The notes beneath the pieces are model-generated. The model ran no database searches. It worked only from the letters and a program-made list of their open reading frames with translations, and was not told the origin of the DNA. Position numbers and translations under genes: made by a program. Of a DNA stretch of 64,000 bases, positions 1-12,600 are shown piece by piece (position 1 is the first letter of the stretch; every line of letters starts with the position of its first letter). The stretch comes from Pampus argenteus (taxonomy: Eukaryota; Chordata; Actinopteri; Scombriformes; Stromateidae): NCBI GenBank assembly GCA_036937835.1, contig CM072870.1:17083501-17147500 (forward strand), in the 5' to 3' direction.

Positions 1-497
1 TGCTTTAACATTTACAAATTTCCATATGAAGCCAACATTGTATATACTGTAATTCATTGTACTTCCCAATAATATTTCTTGAAGTGTTCTTTTTACTGCT
101 ATGCACTCTACTTGTATTATTACTACTATTTGTACTTGTATAGTTACATAGTACAGTTGCATTTTAGTTATACAGTTTGAACCTGCATATAGACACTGTT
201 ATGTTGACTAACTTAGCTATTTCTATACTATATGTATATTTTCTGTGCACTATGGCTGTATCTACGCTTGTGTATCCTTGTCTAGCTGTATTATCTTTGT
301 TTAGCTGTATGTTCATGTTGGTTTCCTTCCTGTGTATCTTTGCTTTGTGTTTAATCTCACTGAGGGCTACTGAGAACTGCAGTCCAGTTCCTTGCATGTT
401 TCAACATACTCAACAACATGAACTTAACAGACACGCACACACAGACACACACTCATACAATGCTCTGTTTGAAACATTATCTTAACGGACATTTTAC
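1..497. other. ptprc intron, partial
   Basis: AT-rich sequence upstream of the D1 P-loop exon in genomic order; nothing coding recognised. The two overlapping ORFs between 164 and 485 have no family resemblance. Confidence 0.6.
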
Positions 498-633
498 CTC
501 GACTTGAACCATAAGACATCTCTGTCTGCGGAGTCTGACTACGTATCCGTAGATGTCCACTCTGCCCTCTGCCTCCAATCCCTCCATCATGGCATCGATG
601 CCAATGTAGGTGCCTGTCCTGCCCACTCCAGCG
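498..633 (-). CDS. ptprc: ptprc exon 24, D1 catalytic P-loop
   Basis: SAGVGRTGTYIGIDAMMEGL continues the HC from the previous exon to give the PTP signature with catalytic Cys and Arg, then GYVVRLRRQRCLMVQVE. GTAAAA donor at 497. The active-site residues are intact, so D1 looks catalytically competent. Further exons lie left of the window. Confidence 0.95.
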
Positions 634-3600
634 CTACACGGGAATGAGGGAATGACAATATGTTTAAATATTTCTGTCAGCGATGACACTTAAAGATGAA
701 GGTCATGAGCAAATATCAAGTAGAAGTGGCCCGATGAGTCGCTTGATTGCCAATGACATTACTAAAACTTGCTTTCTATCTGTTAAGTAGTCACAGAAGC
801 AATTAGGTGCAAGTTGAAAAAGACACTTTAACAAACCGACTGAGTGCATAAAATAATATCACGTTCATTATGTTAAATACTGAGCACATGAGTATAAATA
901 ATATGTATGGGTTTCTCTGTTTCATACTAATATCTTAAACTGATAGAAGTGACCACACAACGTAACCTGTACGTACCTGCAGTGGACGATGATGGGGCCA
1001 CTGAAGAAGTTTTTAAAAGCATTGACTCGCCGTCTCAGCTTAAGGAGAAGGTGGGGCTCCCCTGGGACGCCATGGTCTGGCCAACTCATGAACTGGATGT
1101 GGGTCACCTCTCTCTCTGAATTCCTCTCTCTCCTCTGAACATACACACATGTTGGTTATGTAAACATCCACAAAGATATTTAACAAAGTATATTTATTGT
1201 GATAAATACACATGGACATGCTTGTTTTCACATATACACTGACACAAAATTATATTCTGTGTGTGTGAGCTGCAGCAATAACATACTGACCTTTAAAAAA
1301 AACATTTCAAGTGTGGGTTTGATGGTGACTCACATTAGTTAGGATGAGACGGCGGATGAAGTAATTGGGGAAATGGTCCTCTGAGTTCAGCTTCACAACA
1401 AACTCCTCAAAGATCTCTGTCTCTCGATCTGGAGACGGCCAGTATTGTGCACACTTGATCTGCGATACAGCATGTGAAAGTAGCAGATAGTCAATGACAA
1501 CTCAGTTTGGCTGAATCTGTAACTGATTGAATACTTCAACCAAAAGTCAAACCATAGTTGCAATGAAGCCACAGAATTTTGAGCTTATTTATATCTGATG
1601 TAAAATATGGGGCAGAGTATCATTATATAAACTTTAATTAATCACCTATTATGCAATCTAACATTGTCATCATATTTTCTGTCATTGTAATATTGTACTA
1701 ATTATCACTATGTTGTACATACTGTACAATATTGAGGTTTTCAACAAAAATGCAAAAACTACAGTTCTTACCCTGTTTCCCTCTTCGCAGCGTGTTACCA
1801 TGACAATAATAGAGGACTGCTGCTCCCAGACCATCCTCCAGAAATCACTCACAGTCTCATCCTTCGGCCCTAAAACACACACACACACAAACACTTACCA
1901 ACCAATAACATGATGCACGTTCTCTGGGTGAGTGTATAAAGAATATGAAAACATTATTTTACCTTGAGCTGCAATGTACTTCTTGGATTCCTTGTATCCC
2001 TGCAAAAAAGAAAACAAACACAGTGGCCTCTTAGAAGATAGAGTTCATTCACTTTGTATCTATTTACTGTTCAGACAAAATATACTTCCTATTATTCTTA
2101 TATTTTTATATCTATAAGTAGTTTTATTTATGCTAATGTTGTTATTACTATTTTTATTACAGTGCCAGCAGTATTATATATAAAAGTAGTATGATCTGGT
2201 TGTTTTCCATACATCAATGAAGCTGGCGTTGATGTAGTCACATCCTGCCTCTCCATTTCCTGTGGCCAGCTGGACACGGTTATAATCATCTGGTTAAAGA
2301 CAGAACGAAAAACATCACGTTTATTATCTCCACACACTCTTAATGAAAGTGTGTGTTTGTGTGTGTATGAATATGGGTTAGTCTAACTAATATACTGGTA
2401 TACTAATGTTATATCAAAATAACAATATGCAGTATTAGTACATCACAATATACTGTAGTAAAATCATTAAATCATATATTATCCCATTTCAACTGGCGAT
2501 GTGATGTAGGTGAATCTTAATGGTCAAAAATAGTGAATAAAAACACACAACAAACATCTGGTTGGTGCTTGTATCTAACGAGCCTCGTGTGTTGTTGTAC
2601 CAAGCTGTGCCCACTGAACGTCTCAGCACCGAAATAGTAAACAGAAGACAAACTCCCACTCACATGGTAGGATGTCCACGTAGCGGTTCTTGGAGGTATT
2701 GCAGGCCTTTTTGGCATCTTTCACAACGTACCTTGAGAAAATTCGGGGGATGCTCTGAAAAAAAAAAAAATAATCGTGTTATTAGCTAAAAAAAATACAC
2801 TTTACCAATATATGCACTACTGTTCATATTCTTTGTACTCAAACAAAAAAACAAAACACAGTATGTGTATAAGTTACCTGAAACTCAGCCAGAAAAAGTC
2901 TTCCCTCATCAGCAAGTTTCCGCTTGTATGTTTCCAGCAAGACCTCTGCTGCGATTGGCTCGACAGGCAGCAGGTTCTCCTCATCATCTACAACAGCAAA
3001 CCAATCAGCAAATGAGAAACACTTTAAATACAAACAGGAACTTCTAAAATGTCTGGTTTGACACACAAGTTACAAGTGTAGTTTGCACGCATTCAATATT
3101 AACATTATTCTAAGTTATAGTATAGTAAATGTAATGTAATGTAATATTTTTCTCAGTATTTATGAATAATTTCTCTTCAAACACGCTTCATCATTATTAT
3201 TATTATTATCTAACAAGCATTAAAGGACAATATCTGCATATTCCGATTGTTCTAAACATCATAAATCATTTGGAAACAGTAGCTGCAACACGTGATGTTA
3301 TGTATTACATACTTAAATATGGCACTTATAGAGAAAACAGGAAATACAATTATGCTGTACTCACTTGCTGTCGAAATAAGCATCATGTTTTCACTCATGT
3401 CGCTGTGAAGAAAACAGTGAAATGTTGTTGTTTTTTTTGTTTTTTTTCAAAGAATTATCTAGAATATAGGATGAAATAAGGGGGATACACAAATAGTTTG
3501 AGTGCAGCAATTATGTTCCTGGCTCAAATATAATTCAAATGCAATAAGATGTACTGTAAAAGGGTATTGTTTATCAATTGAACAAAACATGATGGTTTAT

Positions 3601-6600
3601 TTGTGCAAAACAAACAATCATGCAAAAAATAAGAAGCAAGCTGACAGGCAAACCAATGCAGGAGATCAGATGCTGAACAATACTTACTTAGACTTTCTGC
3701 GTTTCAGAACGTAGATCTTATAGGTAACTAAGAGCAGGGCCACAGACATGAGGATGATGAGGAAGACCAGAAAACCAATGACTGCTTTGTTATCGTCTGC
3801 AAAAATGATGGTTATGAAAAAAAAGGTATCAAAAAGGGTAGTATTTATGACAAATGTTAAAAATAACATGTATGATATGTCTGAATAATATGTTTTATTG
3901 GAACATTTTGTGACATTAATTAAAACAGCACATACACAGAGTGTCAATGGATATCCCAACTTTGTTGCTGGTATAACGTCCGTTGAAAGTAAACACCTGA
4001 AAAGAAAGAACATCTCTTCAACTTAGGAATCATGGGACTCATATAAGTATAAGAAATAAACTGAATAACATTATCAAATCAAAAACTAGGATTATACAAA
4101 CCTCCAACTTGTAGGTTGTAAGGTAGCTCAGATCTTTGAATTTGAATTTACATTCATTTCCACTTGATGCCAACTGAATGGCACCATTATAAAGAAGAAT
4201 TGCTTTGTATATCCTCTGAGGCCCATTGAAATGATTAAATTCTTTACAGGTTACGATAATCGTATTATGTCCTTCCACTTTTGCGACCACCTCTTTAGGT
4301 ATTCCTGGTACTGTAAGAAAGTGAGAAAAACACAGCAACATATTTTCCTTTAGATGCAACACTTTATGCTTATTCACAGTTAAAGAGATTGTTGAGTTTA
4401 AATTACAAGCTGTTTTAACACTGATTAAGATCATTAATGTGTTACTGTGTTGATTGTCCTGGACATCAGTATTTATATATATATACATACATATATGGAG
4501 AGAGGAGGAGGAAGGAGACGCAAACGCATGAAGGTTAGCGTGCTGCTGAAGGAGCTCTCATAGCCCTCAATATTTAAGTACATTATTTATCATTTGATTA
4601 TAATTTAGGTCTGGAAACGTTTATAATTACTACTAACAGTCTGTACAGGAATACAACATCCTCTATCCTTACACCCTCGACCACTGCCACACTCCACATC
4701 CTGTACACCACAGCACCTGTTCTTCATTCATAAACAGCTCAGGACTCACTACAGCTGGTACGTTTCTGCCCGCTGAGTCATGATAAATGATAAAATACAT
4801 TTTCTTATATAATATAAAGCATACTATGTATTAGTTTATTATTAGTATTTCTATCAGGAAATGATATTGTCTGATTGTCAGTATTTATCATCATCATTTC
4901 ATTAAAATAATAAATAGCCCTTTTAGCTCTTTTGAACTAAGTGTTGACTGTAATATTTCCTAAGACAGTTTGCTGTTCACTTACCTCCAACACCAGTTTT
5001 TATTGTTTTCACAGCAGGTTGGTTAACAGGATTTCCTTTGTAGGTGGGTTTGACTTCACAGGTATAATCAGTGAATGGTTTCAGTCCAGTGATTTGACAT
5101 CTCTCTCCTGGTTGCGATTTGTTTTGAGCTTCTGTATGATTTAATAACAACAGGAACATATAAAGATGTGAAAAGACTGAACCTACAGTTAAGAAATGTT
5201 TGCCAAGTTACCCATTAACTGACACGAATATAAATATCAAACTCATGAATGTGTCTATCGCACTTCCTAAAAACTATTCTTACATAAATAACCAGGTAAT
5301 CATATGAAGTGTGACAATTTTATAATTTTTGTAAAAAACAATTTCTTACCAGGTTTTTCTGTGGAAAAAAAAGGAAAGTTCAATGTTATTTATATAACAT
5401 ATTTAATGCAAATTATATTAATATTTCACATCAAAGATATGACCTGTCATATCATCTCAGCATATAAGATAAGATTCATATGTCTACATAATATTGTATA
5501 TCTCACTTGTCATATAAACTGACCAGCAAGTTATTCTGTAAAACTCCAAAATGTACACAAATAGAGAACATTTTACAAATTATACTCACCTCCTTCTGCT
5601 TTACAACTGCAAACATATGCGAGATTTGTAAGTGAGGGAAGGACCTCTTGACAGTTCTGACTGGTTGTTTTCCACATTAACTCAATGGAGCTATTGGTTG
5701 CCATGGTATTTATTATTTCAATGTTTAGATCTGTTGGAACAAATCACACATCTTAAACACTGAACTGAGTAATCTGATCTTTGATATTTTACATTACAAA
5801 CTATCATTGCAACAACATACCACAGTCAACCTTGACCTGGAGAGCAGTCGTGGTGACTATGGTGACATTGTTTTCCTTGATCTGACCAGTACAGGTGTAG
5901 TCTGTGAAAGGCTCCAGCTGAGACACATTTTTGGTCATATTCATAGAATCTGAGGAGACAGAAAGGTGACAACATTTCTCCATCAACTCATATTTGTACC
6001 TCAGAATTTAAGATCAGTTACAAACAGTTCAGATTTAGACATTCAAAGCAAAAAAACACCTCACCTTCTTCTCATACCTGAAGACACAATTTATGTCAAT
6101 ACAGTTATTACGTAAATATATTTTTGTCTTTTAGTACACTATGGGTGCAGATTTGAATCAACATCTTTTCCCATGTAAATCCATTCGATGTTGACAAACA
6201 AAGTGTCTCTACTTTCACTTTCTCACTACTTACCAGAACAGATGTACTCAATGGTGAGATCGGTGCAGTTTAAAGGTAATTTTCCTATTTTTGCAGGAAG
6301 TTTAGTGGGAGGAGTCTGATTTATTTCATTTGGTTGTAGAAAATCAGCTGAAAATGAGAAAAAAAAAGCACATAACATGATGAAGGAAAGTCTACATGAC
6401 ATGCATTTATAAAATACACGTAGACTGTATTATACATACCAGCCTTGATGAATTCGGTCAAGTTAAAGGAGGATTTCATACATTGTTGAGTGAAGGTTGT
6501 AGTCAAGTTTGTGCAAATTTCATTGTAATCAGGTTTGATACAGAATGTTGTTTGTTTGTCACTTAAAAATTGCTCAGCAGAACTAGTATTTGATGTTCTT

Positions 6601-9600
6601 TGCACAGAGCTGATGTCCCATTTACTCCGGTAACAAAGATATCCAGGGGTGCGTCTGGCAGGTTTAATATCAGCTTCAGCTGAAATACACAAGTGATGCA
6701 CAAATGTCTCACTCATTTTTACTCATTTCTCAAGTTAAAAGAAAAATACAGTATAGAAGTATGAATTATTTTTACTCACTCATTTCCGTTGTCGTCACTG
6801 GTTTGTTATCGCTGTGCTTACAGGTGTCTTTGCCATTCATTGATAAATTATGATCATAGCTAACACAGGGTTTCAGTGGTGTGTGTGTTTGAAACGATGA
6901 GTTTTGGTCGTTTTTATAAAAAATCTCATTTCTGGTCTCACTTTGGTTTACTTCTTTAACAGTTAAACTGTAGTTGCCATTGGTACCATTTGTGATGTTG
7001 ATCTGGAAGCCAAACTTGAATGGTGTAATAGTGTAAGAACCTGCACAAATAAAACACAGTAAAACCTGTTAGTAAGATGAACCACATGCCATTTGTTCAT
7101 GTACATCTTGAAAAAATTCCTGCGTATGCCGAGGATTATTCTGTACACTCAACTTTCAACATATTCATTGTAAAATAAGAGAGGAATATCAACATTAAAG
7201 AGCAATAACATCAGCTGGATTATCTTTTAAACTGATACTCACACTGTGTTTGAGATGTGGGGTCTGTTGGAGAATAAAACAAAGAATAAAAATATTAACA
7301 TATCATTAAACAACATAAGTCATTTAAAATACCTCCAAAGCACCCTAAAGGCAAAGCAAGTGCCTTTATATTATTGAGTGTTTGTAACCCTTTTATCTAC
7401 AGTGCAAGTGTATGCACAACACAATCTTATTAATCCTATATAAAATAGAAAATTCCAACCTTTGCTGGTAGAGGTCACTGTGGTGTTGGATTGGGTGATT
7501 GGAGGTGAGGTCTGAGTTAGAGTGCTGTTGCTGGTTGAATTGGTTGTGGGTAGGGTCTCATTTGAGGTGTTTGCAGGAGTAGTACTGGCTGGAGGACAGA
7601 TAGCATGGAGGTCACGTTCACGCAGAAATACTCTATTATACAAGAGCCTCACCTGACATAATGACTAACTTCCATTTCAGGAAATTATCCTGCTAAATGC
7701 AATATAATTCTAAGTGGGAGATAACACAGTAAACTGAGGCTGAATACATTACCAGATGTGGCAGTTGAAATGGGTGTCTGACTTGAGACATTTGACAAGG
7801 TGCGTGAAGGTATGTGGGCAGTTGAGGTGGTGAAAGGTAGGTTGACTACTGGAGATGAGTTCAAATATGTGGTAGTGCGTGCAGGTGAGAGGGTCGATAC
7901 ATCTGCACTCCAAGGATATGAAAAGTCAGGACAGACACAATATCAAAATGTCATCTCCTACATCGCTGAAGATGATTCATGTAGCAGTTTGTTTCTCATG
8001 GTGACTGTTTCATTTTTACTGCTTCCTCATAAATGTCATTTACATGTTTGTCTTAAAAAATTAAAAGTATAAGAAATGTATTTTTAAAAAAGGGATGTAG
8101 GAGAGTTAATAAGGAAATATGAATACAATACAAAGAGCTACTTGTTTGTGTATTGTTTATTAAAAAACACTTTAAATTAGTCTCCCTTGGCATAATAAAG
8201 TTTAACCAAGATAGCCAATTCATCCCAACACGTCTTACACACACACACCTATCATTTCACTTAGAGTATTAAAGGCCTTTCTGGATTTATGGCCAAACTC
8301 TTCTGCTTTTATTTGTCATCTACAGTAGCGTCTGTCCCCGACCCAAAGAAGCAATATGGAATAGACACTAGAAGGAATTCTTCTATCAGAGCTTCATTAT
8401 GAAGGCACAAGATGCACAGATACCATAGGGATGATTTATAGAGTACATTTGAGACGGCCAGAAGTGTACATATTACACTACATTGAGCTGATGAAGTCTC
8501 AGTTCACCAACAAAAGTAAAATTGTGACCTATTCAACTTTAAAACAAATTAAATGTTTTTTTGGCCTGCTCTTGAGAACTATATAATAAAGTCTCATAAT
8601 TCATTTCAGAAAACCAGAAGCACTAGATAATACCTTCCAGACAATATCATCCTCAAACTACCTCCTTTCTAGCACCTTTCTAGCACTACCAGTGACCTAC
8701 ATGAAGGAGAAAGCTGCTATTATTATCTACACTTATAAAATGTGACTGTTTATAATCCTAACCTTTTTTTTTTTTTTTTAAAGTTACTGTACACTTTTGT
8801 ATTTTGTTCATATTTTCCATTCAAAGGTTCATTTTGTATAAATATGGACACGATCTTGACTTTGGTGCTACTATGAACTATGAACATGAAGAGATGAGAT
8901 GAAGGAGCTTGAGGTTAAGAGAGGTTAAGCAGGAGAGAGACATTATAAACATTAGAATTACAACTGAATGTTATATATAATAGGGAAACTTTTTTGCGGT
9001 CACTCACCTGCACTTTTTGCTTGACCTGGAATTACAAAAGAGAAAGAAATTTACACATATGTAATGAAGGGGTGTATATTAAACCATTTCCATCAGCACA
9101 CGTTTGAATAAACAAGCATACTGTAGGGTTTTTCCATTTAAGTTGCATATGAACATACGAATTGCACAGGCTTTATACTGCTTTGGCAAAGCAAAATCTT
9201 CTGAAATGAGTGCAAACAAGAGAACAATAGACTTGTTTTGAGCATGAAATATTGGGAGGCTCAGGTAACGATATGGTACAATTAAAATTGAATTTTGCTG
9301 GTGGCATAATTATAATGACGCATGTTAAATTATACTCATAGAAACTGCAGACTTTCTGTCATAAAGAGTATAATTCATGTCAATATCCAGATAAAGCAAA
9401 TAAAAACATCAACAGTGTGTTATTTTATTTTTTATTTTTTTTTGTTTAGTTAGAAAGTCCACCTCTATCTGAAAACCTCCAAAGCATTATCAGTACAAAA
9501 AGAGGAAAGCAACCATTTTATTCAGAAGCCCTGTCAGCGCTGCACAACCTGGTTGCTATGACAATGCAGCAAAGAGCACAGCCACACTTGCTATTTCAGA

Positions 9601-12600
9601 AAGCAAAACCGCTATTTCCTGCTTTGCACTGAAACCCAGAACCTCTCCATACTTGCAAAATGAGTTTCTCTTTGACCAGACTGCTGGCTCATACTAAAGC
9701 ACAATGGACTTTCACAATGGACTGTTTTTTCTTATATTATTGAAAATGAAAAACAAAAAAAAAACAAGAAAAAATATACAAAAAAAGCAACCTTATTCCA
9801 ATACCCAATTGAATTTTTAAAATATTATATTTCTCTATTCTAATATTACATCAGTTCAACACAACTAAATACTATGACACTATGATACTATATGTTTTTG
9901 TTGTTGTTGGTGTTTTTTTTGTCCTTTCTTACTGCACATTACAATAAAAGCAGAAAGTAATGAGGTGATGGGACAGTCGAAGAATGAGTGTCAGGATGTG
10001 GTTTGCAGCCTCCTTGTTTCACAGTGTTGAGCAGATGCATGCTATCTGCAATGACATTTCACCATTTTACACAGTACACTTTTATGCCTCTTAATAGCTC
10101 TTTGGTGACTGGGTTGAACAGTTTCTGTGAAAGGTGTGAAAGATGCAATTCCCCCTCTCTATGCTAATGTTGTATTATATTAAGAACTTCCCTATTCTGT
10201 TTTTAAATGTTTCATTTGTTTCTAAAAAAACTAATGGCAAATCGAGTCCTTACTGCTGCTTTAGATCCAAGTTACATCAGCCTGTTCAATGTCACATGTT
10301 TCATGAGTTTGACAGAGTAAGAAGCAGAAGTAGAAAAAGAAAGAGGTAGGAGAAGAGAGACAGGGTGACCATAGAAATGAAATTCAGTTGTGCAAAGTTG
10401 ACAGCAGTTACAGTTTAATGACAATCTAACCTCACATTTCTACAGATGTTTGTCTCCGAATTTAACTTGCCCCACACAGTAAAAAGACACTCATGCAGTG
10501 TCTGGGTGTGTCTCTCATGCATGAGTTTTCTCTTTATCAGTCCTTTTTCCCCCCTCTACCCTTTTCTCTTTTTTTCTATTATTTTATATTCAATGCAGAG
10601 CACCGTCAATGCAGCATGCTCAACATTTTTAATATAACTTCTTCATTTTGGACACTTCCCTTTTCTCTTTTTCATTTACTTTCTGCTTTGCCTTAGACTC
10701 CTCTGCTAGCGCTACACTTAACTCTGCCAGGAAATACAGACAATTTAGAAAGGAACACGGAAGCGGTCACCTTTTTATTTGCATTACTCTGTTGTACCGT
10801 ACTGTAAAGCATGTTTGAAAATCTACATCCAATGGGGCACATCTGCTAAACCTAAACCTAAGCCTTGCTGAGGAAAATTAAATTGCTCGTTGATCAGATC
10901 ATATGGTAACTCATTAACCAACGAGTATTCCTAGCAAGTTAACTAAACAAGTTTAGGAAAGTTTTAATTAGATTTAATTTGATTTAAAATTTGAGTAGTA
11001 TGTCTGTTGAGAGAAAGTTTTCTTTTCTACTGTCTGCCATATATGTTTTATTATACTGTATTATACTACATTATACTGTGATCCAAATACATTGTGCTTT
11101 TCAAAAGTGTATATACATTTTTATTTGAATAGTTCTCTCCTGAGGAGATTTTAATGTCAAAGTCACTCTTAGCTATATACATGATAATTATTCACTGTAT
11201 TAATAAATATTTTCACTATATACGTGTATCATTTTTGATGATATGTTACTTACGTACTAATAACCACATAATATAAATGCTATTGTAAGTCATATGCAAA
11301 GAAAGTAAAAGTGCATTAATAATTGCACTTGAGCAAAACGGCTTATGCCATGGTTATATTGTTATATATCATACTTTAAGATAACTGTCGCTGATGCGTT
11401 TACCTTTAAACAGCAGTTAAATATAGTACATGGTGCAAGTGGTGCTGATTCTGACTATTTTATATACTGTTAGGTAGTTTAATTTAGTGTAGAACAATCA
11501 GATTTTATATGCTGATTATATATTTAAAATTTGAATCTGAAAAATAACGACAGCTATCAGATGAATGTAGTGGGGTAAAAAGTATAATATATCCCTCAGA
11601 AACGTAGTGGTATAGAAGGTAAGTACAAGTGTCTCACTTAAGTAGTGTTTGGATGAATGTAATTACTTTAAACCACTTGTTATATGCTAATATATATGAA
11701 GATAATGATACAATGGAAAACATAGCCTCATTGCTGCTTTTGCAACCCTCTTCAGTTTTTTTTTTTAAATAAATGGTTGATCAATGGAAAGGTGAAGATG
11801 TATAAATAAAAACGTCTGTTGATGCGGTGTACCACACTGAGTCACCTCACACTGGTTTAGGAAATACTATATGTTACAGTCAAATGACAAATACTGGCCC
11901 CAACTAAAGATAAAGACAACAGAGCGAGGGAGGTTTATTACAGCTCGTGTGTACAGGCGTCTAAAGCAGAACATATCAGAAAATCTTTGATGTGTTGAAC
12001 AGTAGCAGAACTGTGAGTGATGCTGGTGGCAGTAAAGTGCATCTTACTGCACGCACGCATACACCACAAACACACACGCGCACACACACGAACACACAAA
12101 CACACACACACACCTATCGTACAAAACATTCACTGCCACTGGGGTTGAAGTTAAGAGTTTGCAGGGACACACCCCAGAAAATTCTCTCATTTCTGACAGA
12201 CATTAACCCCCGCCACCCCCCCTCACACACACACACACACGCACGCACACACGCACACACATATACACACGCACACACATATACACAGTGTCAAAGCAGA
12301 ACAGAAACATGATTGCAAAAATTCCCACAGCCTTGTACTAAATAAAAAAAAACACGCTTAAAGAGAGTCTTCGTATTAAAAGCCTTCTTTGATTGAACAC
12401 AACTGTTTATTCTTTTGCCAAAGGGGCTCACAAACCTGTCACTTCTCTGGCTTCTCTTATCACAAATGTGCGCCGTACTGTCTTGTGTTCTTGGATTTTA
12501 CAAAGTTTAAAAAAAAAAATTTTGTACAAATGGAGGCACAACTCAAAGATGTAATATAGTGCAGCTTGTCATTTCTGCCCTTGGTTTTTTTTTTTACTTT

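Noticed and set aside
11992..12312. His/Thr-rich ORF and similar ORFs over CA/GT repeats (for example 50164-50490, 62942-63267)
   Set aside because: Translated microsatellites.
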